Below, piece by piece: positions 17,978-26,377 of a stretch of 64,000 nt of DNA. Position 1 is the first letter of the stretch; every line of letters begins with the position of its first letter. Source of the stretch: Acidobacteriota bacterium (GTDB taxonomy: Bacteria; Acidobacteriota; Vicinamibacteria; Vicinamibacterales; SCN-69-37); NCBI GenBank assembly GCA_020853395.1, contig JADYYY010000017.1, forward strand, positions 19,802 through 83,801, in the 5' to 3' direction. The notes beneath the pieces are model-generated. The model was not told where the DNA came from. It did not search any database and was given only the letters and a program-made list of their open reading frames with translations. The translations under genes were made by a program, and so were the position numbers.

Positions 17978-19051
17978 CTAGGTGACGTTCGCCAGGATCG
18001 TGTTGTACACGATGCGGACCGCCGGATCGGGGTTCACCTCGATGGTGTACAGACCCTTGTAGCCGAGCGACTCCGAGTAGGCCACGGCGCGGCCGATGTC
18101 CCAGTCGGGGCTCGACTTGATGTGCATGCTCCCGGAATTGGTCTTCATCATGCCTTTGATCGCGTCGTGGAGCTGCTGCTGGGTCTTGAAGCGCCCCGCG
18201 CCCCCGAAATCGAGGTTCGTGTAGGCGCCCGCCGCCTCCGCGCACTCCGCGAGGATGCCCCACACGTAGCGAAGCCGTTCGGTCTCCGACATCTGCGGCG
18301 GCGCCGGAGGCGGTGTCGGCGGGGCGCCGGCCTGGCCGCGGCCGGGGTTGTACACGGGCGCACCGCTGCCCCGCGTCTCGTTCGACATCATGATGCCCTT
18401 GGGCTTCGCGTAGTCCTGCAGCTCCTTCCAGAGCGAGATGACGCCCGCCTTCGAATCGTCGTTGAGCGAGCCCTGGTTGAGCATCAGCCGCTTGATGCCG
18501 AGCACGGGCGCGAGATCGATCCACTTCTTGCCCCGCGCGATCCACGCGGCCCGCACGTCGCCCGACAGGGCCGCCGCCTTGCCGTCGGGCTGCATCTGCG
18601 CCATCGATCCGATCTCGATGTTGATCTGGTTGGCGCGCGAGCCGATGGCGTCGAGCCTCGCCTTCATCTGGCGGAAGACCTCGGGATCGGGATTGTCCTG
18701 GTTCTGCGCCAGATGGCTGTGCTGGAACTCGAGGTTCCGGACGCCATACACGTCGACGTAGTACTGCGGCAGGTCGAACAGGTCGAGCGTCTGATTCGGA
18801 TTCGGGCTCGCGTTCCAGGGCAGCTTCAGCATGCTGCCGTGGTTGAGCGACATGATCGCGATCCGATCGAGCTTCGCCGCCGGCACGTTCGCGGGGCTGC
18901 CGCCGCGGCCGCCGCCGCGGCCCGGTCCGGGTGCGGGACCGCCGGCGCGTCCCTGCGCTGCCGCTGGCGCCTGCGCCAATCCCTGGCCGGTTGCTCCGAC
19001 TACGGCTGCCGCGCCGGCCGCCGCCCCCACGAGAAACTGTCTGCGCTTCAT
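17978..19051 (-). CDS. Tat-exported TIM-barrel protein (sugar phosphate isomerase/epimerase-like)
   Basis: A 357-residue product with a Tat signal (KRRQFLVG at residues 2-9, cleavage near GLAQA) and then a Gly/Arg/Pro-rich stretch of about 25 residues. The rest is an AP-endonuclease-2/xylose-isomerase-type barrel with conserved FEFQH-like (LEFQHSHL), INIEIGS and TIEVNPD strands. A second Pro/Gly-rich insert (about 230-247) interrupts the barrel. GGAGAA lies 7 nt before the ATG. The paralogue at 19129-20115 lies directly upstream. The family suggests keto-sugar isomerisation, epimerisation or hydration, but the substrate is unknown. Confidence 0.78.
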   Translation of the reverse strand: MKRRQFLVGAAAGAAAVVGATGQGLAQAPAAAQGRAGGPAPGPGRGGGRGGSPANVPAAKLDRIAIMSLNHGSMLKLPWNASPNPNQTLDLFDLPQYYVDVYGVRNLEFQHSHLAQNQDNPDPEVFRQMKARLDAIGSRANQINIEIGSMAQMQPDGKAAALSGDVRAAWIARGKKWIDLAPVLGIKRLMLNQGSLNDDSKAGVISLWKELQDYAKPKGIMMSNETRGSGAPVYNPGRGQAGAPPTPPPAPPQMSETERLRYVWGILAECAEAAGAYTNLDFGGAGRFKTQQQLHDAIKGMMKTNSGSMHIKSSPDWDIGRAVAYSESLGYKGLYTIEVNPDPAVRIVYNTILANVT

Positions 19052-19073
19052 GACGTGTTCTCCAGTTTCAATG

Positions 19074-19093
19074 GCGTGGGGACTCCCCCACGC
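19074..19093 (-). promoter_or_regulatory. perfect 8-bp leader hairpin upstream of TIM-barrel gene
   Basis: GCGTGGGG (19074-19081) and CCCCACGC (19086-19093) form a perfect stem with a 4-nt loop, about 10 nt upstream of the ribosome binding site of the gene starting at 19051. An equivalent hairpin precedes the paralogous gene at 20115. Confidence 0.5.
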
Positions 19094-19128
19094 TGCTCAC
19101 ATCGGCGACGCTCGGAGTCTCGAGTTCC

Positions 19129-20115
19129 CTAGGCGAGGTTCGCGAGAATCTCGTTGTACACGACGCGCATCCCCTGGTGCGTCGTCACCTCGATCGCATA
19201 GAGGCCCTTGTAGCCCAGCGACTCCGTGTACCGGATGGCCGTGCCGAAGCTCCAGTACGGGCTGGCCTTGATGTGCATGTTGCCGGACGAGGTCGGCAGC
19301 CAGCGCCTGATGCAGTCGTGCAGCTCCTGCTGGTTCATCGCGCCGACGTTGCCGATATCGACGTTCGAGTTCGCGCCGGCCTCCTCGATGATGCCGACCA
19401 TGAACTCCCACGGCTTCATGCCCAGCTCCTGCGGCTGCCCGTTGACCATCGGCGGGTTCGCGCCACGCGTCTCGACCGACACCTTCACGTTCTTCGTGCG
19501 GCCGTAGTCGGCCATCGCCTTGAACGCCTGGACGGCGCCGGCGCGGACGTCCTTCGTGAGCTGCGCCTGCTGCTGGTTGATCATCACGCGCGGGCAGCCG
19601 TACTCGGCCGCGATGTCCATCCACTGCTTGACGTGATCCACGGCAGCCTGCCGGTTCGCCGGCTCCGGGTTCGAGATCGCCTGGGTCGTTCCGAACTCCA
19701 GGTTGATCTGCGTCATCTGCACGCCCGCTTCGTCGAGCTTCGCCTTCAGCTCCTTGCGGAACGCCGGATCGGTCTCCGACTGGACGATGTTGCCGTGTTG
19801 GTACTCGATGCTGCGGATGCCGTACATCTCCACGTAGAGCTTCGGCAGATCGAAGACGGTGAGCGTCTGGTCGGGCGTCGGCGTCGCGTTCGGGTTCGTC
19901 GGCTTCAGATATGGGTTCCAGTTGAGCTGCATCAGCGAGATGCGTGCGAGCTTCGAGGCTGGCACCTGCGCCGGTCCCTGGCCACGCCCGCCGCCACCCG
20001 CGGGCGCCGCGCCCTGCCCTCGGCCCTGCGCGGGTGCCTGCGCGAACGCGGGCCCGACGCCGGCAACAGCCGCGGCCCCGGCCGCAGCCCCGACCAGAAA
20101 GTCTCGACGCTTCAT
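19129..20115 (-). CDS. Tat-exported TIM-barrel protein (sugar phosphate isomerase/epimerase-like), paralogue
   Basis: A 328-residue paralogue of the preceding-coordinate gene. It has a Tat signal KRRDFLVG at residues 2-9, cleavage near AFAQA, a Gly/Gln/Arg-rich linker to about residue 52, then the barrel with SIEYQHGNI, INLEFGT, VSVETRG, SNVDIGN and YAIEVTTHQG. The conserved C-terminus (VYNEILANLA) matches that of the neighbour. Signals point to the periplasm, which is unusual for this mostly cytoplasmic fold. CGGAGAA precedes the ATG. Gene pair spacing is 77 bp, with a hairpin between. Confidence 0.78.
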   Translation of the reverse strand: MKRRDFLVGAAAGAAAVAGVGPAFAQAPAQGRGQGAAPAGGGGRGQGPAQVPASKLARISLMQLNWNPYLKPTNPNATPTPDQTLTVFDLPKLYVEMYGIRSIEYQHGNIVQSETDPAFRKELKAKLDEAGVQMTQINLEFGTTQAISNPEPANRQAAVDHVKQWMDIAAEYGCPRVMINQQQAQLTKDVRAGAVQAFKAMADYGRTKNVKVSVETRGANPPMVNGQPQELGMKPWEFMVGIIEEAGANSNVDIGNVGAMNQQELHDCIRRWLPTSSGNMHIKASPYWSFGTAIRYTESLGYKGLYAIEVTTHQGMRVVYNEILANLA

Positions 20116-20136
20116 CGCTGGTTCTCCGTTACTTGA

Positions 20137-20420
20137 TGGCGTGGGGCCCCACCCCCACGCTTCTGGCTCCGGGAGCTCACTCCGCTCGCTTCCTCGCGCG
20201 ACTGGCGTGGGGCCCCAGCCTCACGCTCCAGGCTCCGGGCGCTCACTCCGCTCGCTTCCTCGCGCGACTGGCGCGGGGCCCCAGCCTCACGCTCCAGGCT
20301 CCGGGCACTCACTCCGCTCGCTTCCTCGCGCGACTGGCGCGGGGCCCCAGCCTCACGCTCCAGGCTCCGGGCGCTCACTCCGTTCGCGTCCTCGCGCAAC
20401 GGCGCAGGGCCTCGCGCCGC
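20137..20420. repeat. 66-bp tandem repeat, four copies plus a partial fifth
   Basis: Unit starts at 20137, 20203, 20269, 20335 and (partial) 20401 are exactly 66 bp apart. Each begins TGGCG[TC]GGGGCCCCA, continues CCTCACGCTCCAGGCTCCGG and ends CTTCCTCGCGCGAC. Copies 2-4 are nearly identical; the first and last are diverged. The first copy includes the hairpin GCGTGGGG/CCCCACGC (20139-20160). The block fills the leader region of the TIM-barrel gene at 20115 and the 3' flank of the PQQ dehydrogenase. No credible protein is encoded, although the repeat is open in several frames. The remaining bases to 20479 show nothing further. Confidence 0.9.
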
Positions 20421-20479
20421 GCTCGGCTGAGGCCGCATTTCCGCTCGTTCGCCAACGGAGGCCGCGATTATCGCGCCAC

Positions 20480-22441
20480 TCAGTCCGGCAGCGCAAATGC
20501 GATGTACGACCCCGCAATTGGGACGTTGCCGCCCGCCCGGTTCCCTCCGCCAGCCTGCGCCTGATAGAACGGCACGTGCGTGTTCGTGCCGATCTGGCCG
20601 GCGACGCAGAAGACGACGTACTGCTTGCCGTTCACCTGGTACACGGCCGGAATGCCCTCCGCGCCGGCCGGCACGTCCGCGTCCCAGAGCACCGCACCGG
20701 TCTCCACGTCGAACGCGCGCACCTTCTGATCGCGAGTGCCGGCGAACAGCAGGCCGCCGGCCGTGACGACCGGACCGATCTTCGGGAAGTGCACGCCGGT
20801 GTCCTTGACGCCCTTGGCCGCGAGCGACGACACCTCGCCGAGCGGGATCCGCCACTTGATCGTGCCCTCGTTGAGGTCGTAGGCGGTGAGCGACGTCCAC
20901 GGCGGCTGGATCGCCGTCAGGCCATTCGAGGCGACCATGAAGCCGAACGTGCTCCGGTACTTCACCGACGAAGGATCCGCCGGGTTCTCCGGAGTGCCCG
21001 GCGGCGCCACGAGCTGGAGCAGCGCCGGCCAGTCCTTCGACACGACGAACATCGTCCCCTGCGCCGGATCGATGGCGGCGCCGCCGAAGTTCGCGCCGCC
21101 GTTGTTGCCCGGGATCTGCATCGTGTAGCGGTTCAACGTGACGGGCGTGAACAGCCCTTCGTTGCGCGACGCGCGGATATCGGCCAGGAACCGCTCGCGT
21201 TCGGCCGGATCGTCGATGTGCTGACTGAGGTCCTTCTCGGTGAACGCCTGGCGCGCAAACGGGGCCGGCTTCGTCGGGAACGGCTGCGTCGGCCAGGTCT
21301 GCTCGCCCGGCACGTCGGTCTGCGGCACGGGCCGCTCCTCGATCGGCCACAGCGGCTCGCCGGTCACGCGGTTGAAGACGTACAGAAAGCCGGTCTTGCC
21401 CGCCTGCGCCACGACGTCGACGGGCTGGCCGTTGTGGCGAACCGTGAGCAGCTTCGGCGCGGTCGCGTTGTCGTAGTCCCAGATGTCGTGATGCACCATC
21501 TGGAAGTGCCACACGCGCTTGCCCGTGCGCGCGTCGAGCGCGAGCAGGCTGTCGCCGAACAGGTTCGCGCCCTTGCGATTGCCGCCGTAGAAGTTGTACT
21601 TCGGGCTGCCGGTCGGGACGTAGACGATGCCCCGCGCCGCATCGATCGACAGCTCGCCCCAGGCGTTCGCCCCGCCGACGGTCTTCCACGCGTCGGGCGG
21701 CCACGTCTCGTAGCCGAACTCGCCGGGCCGCGGCACCGTGTGGAACGTCCACACGAGCGCGCCGGTGCGCACGTCGAAGGCGCGGACGTCGCCGGGCGCC
21801 GACGCGTACTCCTGGTTGGTCGCCGAGCCGAGGACGATGAGATCTTCGAACACCTTGCCCGGCGTGCCCGACTGCACGTTGATCGTCGCCGGGTCGCGGT
21901 CCAGCCCCACGCGCAGATCGACGCGGCCGTTCTGTCCGAACGTGGTGATCTGCTCGCCCGTCTTCGCGTCCAGCGCCTGCAGGTACTGGCTGTTCATGTA
22001 CAGGAGCCGGCGCTCGCTCCGGTCCTTGCTCTCCCAGTAGTTGATGCCGCGCTGCGTGATGCGCCCCTTGGGGTTCTCGTGGACCCACAGCTCTCTGCCC
22101 GTCGCCGCGTCCAGCGCCACGATCGCGTTGTTCTTCGCCAGCACGTACATGACGTTGTCGACGACGAGCGGGCCGAAGATGTAGGCGCCCGGATCGCCGG
22201 TCGCATACGTCCACGCCACCTGGAGCTGGCGGACGTTGGCCTTGTTGATTTGGGCGAGCGCGCTGTACTGCGCCGAGTCCGGCGTCCCGCCGTACTCGCT
22301 CCACGTGGTGAACGGCGCCGGCGCCTGCGCCGCCGGTCCGCCACCCGCGAGGAGCACCGCCGCGGCCGCCGCCGCCATCACGCCGGCCCGGCGCGCCGGC
22401 ACCTTCCTCCGCCCACGACGATCGACGAGGACCTGTGTCAC
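20480..22441 (-). CDS. PQQ-dependent dehydrogenase (quinoprotein), exported
   Basis: About 653 residues. A signal sequence (AGVMAAAAAAVLLAGGGPAAQ) is followed by an eight-bladed propeller-type quinoprotein: WSEYGGTPDSAQYSAL, WTYATGDPGAYIFGP, GELSIDAARGIVYVPTGSP, MVHHDIWDYDN, NNGGANFGGAAIDPAQG and FAGTRDQKVRAFD. Such enzymes oxidise sugars or alcohols in the periplasm and feed the respiratory chain. No C-terminal cytochrome c domain is present. I prefer GTG at 22441, because GGAGG lies 5 nt before it, over GTG at 22456. PQQ biosynthesis genes are not in the window. Confidence 0.88.
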   Translation of the reverse strand: MTQVLVDRRGRRKVPARRAGVMAAAAAAVLLAGGGPAAQAPAPFTTWSEYGGTPDSAQYSALAQINKANVRQLQVAWTYATGDPGAYIFGPLVVDNVMYVLAKNNAIVALDAATGRELWVHENPKGRITQRGINYWESKDRSERRLLYMNSQYLQALDAKTGEQITTFGQNGRVDLRVGLDRDPATINVQSGTPGKVFEDLIVLGSATNQEYASAPGDVRAFDVRTGALVWTFHTVPRPGEFGYETWPPDAWKTVGGANAWGELSIDAARGIVYVPTGSPKYNFYGGNRKGANLFGDSLLALDARTGKRVWHFQMVHHDIWDYDNATAPKLLTVRHNGQPVDVVAQAGKTGFLYVFNRVTGEPLWPIEERPVPQTDVPGEQTWPTQPFPTKPAPFARQAFTEKDLSQHIDDPAERERFLADIRASRNEGLFTPVTLNRYTMQIPGNNGGANFGGAAIDPAQGTMFVVSKDWPALLQLVAPPGTPENPADPSSVKYRSTFGFMVASNGLTAIQPPWTSLTAYDLNEGTIKWRIPLGEVSSLAAKGVKDTGVHFPKIGPVVTAGGLLFAGTRDQKVRAFDVETGAVLWDADVPAGAEGIPAVYQVNGKQYVVFCVAGQIGTNTHVPFYQAQAGGGNRAGGNVPIAGSYIAFALPD

Positions 22442-22483
22442 GGAACCCTCCAGCACGCTGCCGTCAACGGTGCGCGACGGGCA

Positions 22484-23581
22484 CTACTTGCCCAGATGCG
22501 CGTTGAAGAACCTGGCGATTTCCTCGTAGGCTTCGCGGCCCTCGGGCGTGTCGCGGTTGTACTGCGCGTGCGACTGCCCTTCGAAGACGTGCAGCTCGGC
22601 CTCGACGCCGGCCTGCCGCAGCTTGCGGTGCGTGCGGACGGTGCTGCTCAGCAGCAGGTCGCGCGTGCCGGTGACGAGAATCGCCGGGGGCAGCCCGGCG
22701 AAATCGCCGTAGATCGGCGACAGCATCGGATCCTTCAGGTCGTGGCCGTTCGCGTAGTACTCGGCCATCGCGTCACAGCGGCCGATCCCGACGAGCACGT
22801 TGTCCACCACGAAGTTCGTGTGGAACGAGTCGCCCTTGGCGGTCAGATCGGACATCGGCGTGCCGGGCGCGATCGCCGCCGGCAGCGGTACGCCTTCCTG
22901 CTTGAGCCGGAGCGTCGCGGACAGCGTCAGCGCCCCGCCGGCCGACAGCCCGAACAGCGCCATGTTCTTCGGGTCCGCCATCTTGATCGCGCCCTTCCAG
23001 CCGTTGACGACGTCGTCGAGCGCGGCGGGGTAGAAGGCGGCGGGAGGCCGCCGGTAGTCGATCGAGAGCACCTTGAACTTGCCGAAGCCGGCCATGTAGA
23101 TGCCTTCCGTCACGCCGCCGCCGCCCATCACGTAGCAGCCGCCGTGTACGTGCACGAGCAGGCGATTGCGGTTCTCGGCAGGCAGGTCCTTCGGCGTGAG
23201 CATGTAGGCGCTGACGCCGTTGATCGTCATCGCCTCCGAGGTCAGGCCGAAGCGGTCGAGCATGGCTTGGTTGCCCCCGCCGATGCCTCCGGGCGCCCCC
23301 CCGCCGCGGCCGGCCGCCGCCGCCCACTCCTCGGGCGTTTTCGGCACGACGTTCCAGTTCCCTGGAACCGGGCCGCCGATGATCTGCTGGGTCTGCGGGC
23401 TCACCGTGTCGGGAATCGGGAGCGTGCGAGCCGGCACCTCGCGGGGTCCCGGCGGCGCGGCGGGCTGCCCCTGCCCGCGCTGCTCGGCATCGCCGGGCAA
23501 CACGGCCATGAACATGGCTAGCGCCAGCGCAACGACGAACGCCATCCCGAACCGATCGACATACGGCGCAACTGTCTTCAT
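22484..23581 (-). CDS. exported alpha/beta hydrolase, hormone-sensitive-lipase-like esterase
   Basis: 365 residues with an N-terminal hydrophobic signal (about residues 11-29). The oxyanion motif HGG (146-148, HVHGGCY) and nucleophile elbow GLSAG (Ser213) are those of the HSL/esterase family, and the final His lies in EGQSHAQY. A Gly-rich segment (residues 91-104, GRGGGAPGGIGGG) interrupts the N-terminal region. The ATG at 23581 has GGGAGA 4 nt upstream; the longer open frame is repeat DNA. It is followed after 42 nt by the PQQ dehydrogenase, probably in the same transcript. Confidence 0.85.
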   Translation of the reverse strand: MKTVAPYVDRFGMAFVVALALAMFMAVLPGDAEQRGQGQPAAPPGPREVPARTLPIPDTVSPQTQQIIGGPVPGNWNVVPKTPEEWAAAAGRGGGAPGGIGGGNQAMLDRFGLTSEAMTINGVSAYMLTPKDLPAENRNRLLVHVHGGCYVMGGGGVTEGIYMAGFGKFKVLSIDYRRPPAAFYPAALDDVVNGWKGAIKMADPKNMALFGLSAGGALTLSATLRLKQEGVPLPAAIAPGTPMSDLTAKGDSFHTNFVVDNVLVGIGRCDAMAEYYANGHDLKDPMLSPIYGDFAGLPPAILVTGTRDLLLSSTVRTHRKLRQAGVEAELHVFEGQSHAQYNRDTPEGREAYEEIARFFNAHLGK

Positions 23582-23610
23582 AGGGTCTCCCGAGCGCGCA
23601 TCATAGCAGT

Positions 23611-23728
23611 TCAGGGTCCGGAGTCCCGGGTCCCGGGTCCCGGGTTCGCGCGCGTCGGTCCGACGGTGCGGTGGTCCGATCGATCGACGTTTCGATGGCC
23701 CGCTGCGATGTCCCGATGCCCCGATGTC
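23611..23728. repeat. composite degenerate repeat (GGTCCCGGGT plus CCGATG words)
   Basis: Overlapping GGTCCCGGG units (23612-23645) lie on the esterase side. A run of CCGATC/CGATGG/CCGATG words (23658-23728) lies on the methyltransferase side. This is the same order as at 7691-7851, again between two divergent genes. Confidence 0.7.
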
Positions 23729-23764
23729 GTAATATCCTCCCAACCCCCTCACGTGGAGTCTCTG

Positions 23765-24325
23765 ATGAACCTACGCCTTGCGTACGCCCTCCTTCTCTCG
23801 TCGCTCGTCGTCGGCATCGCGCCGGCACGGGCACAGAGCGTCATCGAGTCGAACACGCCGCTTCGCGAGCGCGACGTGATCTTCGTCCCGACGCGCGAGC
23901 CCGTGGCCAACGCGATGATGAAGCTCGCCAACGTCACGGCGCGCGACGTGGTGTACGACCTGGGGTGCGGCGACGGCGCCCTGGTCATCGCTGCGGCCAA
24001 GCTCGGCGCGCGGGTCGTCGGCGTCGACATCGATCCGGAACGCATCAAGGAGGCGACCGCGAACGTCCGCGCCGCCGGCGTGCAGGATCGGGTGACGCTG
24101 ATTCGCGGCGACATCTTCGATCCGGCGCTGAAGATCGGCGAGGCCAGCGTCGTGACGCTCTATCTCCTGCAGAGCCTCAATCAGAAGCTGGCGCCACGCC
24201 TGAAGGCCGAGCTCAAGCCCGGCTCGCGCGTCGTGTCTCACGCGTTCTCGATGGGCCAAGACTGGCCGCCCGACCAAACGGAACAGGCCGACTACACGAC
24301 CATCTATCTGTGGACGATCCGATAG
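23765..24325 (+). CDS. exported class I SAM-dependent methyltransferase
   Basis: 186 residues with a clear signal peptide (MNLRLAYALLLSSLVVG, cleavage at ARAQ-S), then a Rossmann methyltransferase core: motif I VYDLGCGDG and the acidic VVGVDIDPE loop. The family is similar to putative protein or small-molecule methyltransferases. SAM is normally cytoplasmic, so export is puzzling and the substrate is unknown. GTGGAG lies 6 nt before the ATG and TAATAT at 23730-23735 may be the -10 box. The last codons and the stop lie inside the next repeat block. Confidence 0.75.
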   Translation: MNLRLAYALLLSSLVVGIAPARAQSVIESNTPLRERDVIFVPTREPVANAMMKLANVTARDVVYDLGCGDGALVIAAAKLGARVVGVDIDPERIKEATANVRAAGVQDRVTLIRGDIFDPALKIGEASVVTLYLLQSLNQKLAPRLKAELKPGSRVVSHAFSMGQDWPPDQTEQADYTTIYLWTIR

Positions 24326-24481
24326 CATCGGGATATCGGGTCATCGGGATATCGGGATATCGCATCGGATTCGGATCCATCGGAGTAGCGGGCTGGGGCG
24401 CGACGATGATCCGATGCGATGGCCCGATGATCCAATGATCCGATCCGATAGCCCGATGCTCCGATAATCCGATGCCCCGAT
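24315..24481. repeat. inverted degenerate CATCGG/CCGATG repeat block
   Basis: The left half (24326-24383) carries CATCGGGATATCGGG-type words and the right half (24405-24481) carries CCGATGATCCGATG-type words, so the halves are complementary and could fold into a long imperfect hairpin. The block spans the methyltransferase stop and the start codon of the next gene. Confidence 0.75.
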
Positions 24482-26016
24482 GCCACTGCCTCATCGTCGG
24501 CGGCGGCCACAACGGGCTCGTCGCCGCGATTCTGCTCGCTCGTCGCGGGTTGCGCGTGGTCGTGCTCGAGGCCGCCGAGGTCGTCGGCGGTGCCGTCCGC
24601 ACGTCACAGCCGTTCCGGCGCGCGCCCGCCTTGCGGACGTCGCCCGGCGCGTACCTGCTGGGCGTGATGCCGCCCGAGCTCATCGCGCGGCTGGGCGCGA
24701 GGTTCGATCTCGTCCGCCGCGATCCGCACTACTTCCTGCCCACGCTCGATCGACGCAGTCTGTTGATTGGCAGCGATCGCGCCGACGTCCGCCGCCAGTG
24801 CGTGGAGTACTTCTCCGAACGTGACTGGGACGCCTGCGTGGCGATCGACGCCGAGCTGGAACAGATGCGCGAGGACCTGGCGCCGAGCTGGCTCGCCGAA
24901 CCGCTCTCGGCGCCCGAGACGGCCGAGCGCTACGTTCGGCCAGCCTTGCGCCGGCGGTTTCTCGATCTGGTGCATCAGCCGGTCGAGCACTACTTGCGGC
25001 GATTCGGCTTCGCGCACGACCTGTTCGTCGCGATGTTCGCCGTGACGGACGGCTTCTCGGGCCTGCACGCCGGTCCTGGACACGCCGGCACGGGCATGAA
25101 CTTCCTCGTCCACAACATGTGCCGGCTGCCGGACGCCGATGGCACGTGGATGATCGTCAAAGGCGGAATGGGCGCGGTGGCAACCGAGCTGGCGCGGCTC
25201 GCACGTGAGGCGGGCGCCGAGATCCGGACGCGGGCGCGCGTCACGAAGATCCTCGTGCACGCCGGCACCGCGACGGGCGTGGCGCTCGAGGACGGGTCCG
25301 GGCTCGATGCCGCCGTCGTGCTCTCGAACGCCGACCCGTTCACCATGTGCGACCTCGCTGGCGCGGACGCCTTTCCGCGCTCGTTCATCGCCCGGCTCGA
25401 TCGCTGGCGGCGCACCGGCACGACCATGAAGGTTAATCTCGCGCTCGACCGGCTGCCGGCGTTCCGCTGCCTGCCTGACGATCGCGGGCAATACCGCACC
25501 ACGATTCACCTGCTGCCGCAGGAGGACGACACGCTCGCCGCCGTCGGGCGGGCGTTCGATCAGGCCGCGCGCGGCGAGCTGCCGGACGTGCCCACCATCG
25601 AGTGGTACACGCACACGGTCGTCGATCCGACGTTGCGCGATCCCGAAGGCCGGCACAGCGCCGCGTTCTTCGTCCAGTGGGTGCCGTACGCGCTGTCGAA
25701 CGGCCGCACGTGGGCCGACGAACGATCACGCTACGCGCAACACCTCGTCGACCTCGCCGACCGCTTCGCTCCAGGCCTGGCCGAGAGCGTCGTGGATGCC
25801 TCCATCCTGTCGCCCAAGGACATCGAGGAGCAGTTCGGCATGCGGTACGGACACATCCATCACATCGACAACACGTTCGGGTTCGACGAGCGGATGCCGT
25901 ATCGCACGCCCATCGCGGGCCTCTACTCGTGTTCCGCCGGATGTCATCCCGCCGGATCCGTCATCGGCGCCGCCGGTCACAACGCGGCGCGCTGCATCCT
26001 CGATGACATGACCTGA
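24472..26016 (+). CDS. FAD-dependent oxidoreductase, phytoene desaturase-like family
   Basis: A 514-residue flavoprotein. The N-terminal dinucleotide-binding motif IVGGGHNGLVAAILLARRG and the following VLEAAEVVGGAVRT are typical of the phytoene desaturase/amine oxidase superfamily. The C-terminus (YSCSAGCHPAGSVIGAAGHNAAR) completes the FAD site. This subgroup resembles the uncharacterised pyridine nucleotide-disulfide oxidoreductase domain 2 (PYROXD2-like) proteins. No carotenoid genes are adjacent. The first in-frame ATG is formed by a CCGATG repeat word and no ribosome binding site is evident. Confidence 0.8.
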   Translation: MPRCHCLIVGGGHNGLVAAILLARRGLRVVVLEAAEVVGGAVRTSQPFRRAPALRTSPGAYLLGVMPPELIARLGARFDLVRRDPHYFLPTLDRRSLLIGSDRADVRRQCVEYFSERDWDACVAIDAELEQMREDLAPSWLAEPLSAPETAERYVRPALRRRFLDLVHQPVEHYLRRFGFAHDLFVAMFAVTDGFSGLHAGPGHAGTGMNFLVHNMCRLPDADGTWMIVKGGMGAVATELARLAREAGAEIRTRARVTKILVHAGTATGVALEDGSGLDAAVVLSNADPFTMCDLAGADAFPRSFIARLDRWRRTGTTMKVNLALDRLPAFRCLPDDRGQYRTTIHLLPQEDDTLAAVGRAFDQAARGELPDVPTIEWYTHTVVDPTLRDPEGRHSAAFFVQWVPYALSNGRTWADERSRYAQHLVDLADRFAPGLAESVVDASILSPKDIEEQFGMRYGHIHHIDNTFGFDERMPYRTPIAGLYSCSAGCHPAGSVIGAAGHNAARCILDDMT

Positions 26017-26377
26017 GCTGCGCATCGGCAGCACGTCCGGACGTCGCCGAATCGCCGCTCGCCATCGGTCGTTACCTCCGGTGAGGCGTGACAGTGAACG
26101 CCCGTTCGCAGCGCGGTTGGTCCGAAGCCCACGGCAACCGGCTGCAGACGATGAGCGCGGCGCGTGAAGAATCGACCCGGACACGACGCAAGAAGGACGG
26201 ACCGCGCGCCGAATCGCGGTGAATTGTCATCCTCCCGTTCCCGGCATCCATCTTGCTCTCTTTCCGCAACAGAGATCGGAACGAGACCGCGCATGAGCGG
26301 CGGGACGGACGATCCCGGGCCGGCTCCCAGCCATTGCCTGCACGCGATGCGCACGACGAATCCAAGGAGCGGTCACG
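26017..26377. other. 361-bp intergenic region without a recognisable gene
   Basis: Both strands are open in several frames, as expected at this GC content, but none has family-like composition or a ribosome binding site. It probably contains the promoter for the LPRTA protein gene. I see no convincing -35/-10 pair, hairpin or repeat. Confidence 0.5.

Noticed and set aside
20137..20420. CRISPR array
   Set aside because: The 66-bp units are contiguous without unique spacers and no cas gene is present.
22442..22456. Upstream GTG start (22456) for the PQQ dehydrogenase
   Set aside because: GGAGG lies between the two GTG codons at ideal distance from 22441, so the downstream start is preferred.
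19859..23521. 1220-codon plus-strand open frame spanning a TIM barrel, the 66-bp repeat, the PQQ enzyme and the esterase
   Set aside because: It crosses three clear minus-strand genes and a repeat; open only because stop codons are rare at this GC content.
26017..26377. Small genes or an RNA in the region before the LPRTA gene
   Set aside because: Short open frames on both strands lack coding character and ribosome binding sites; no tRNA, riboswitch or stable hairpin was recognised.
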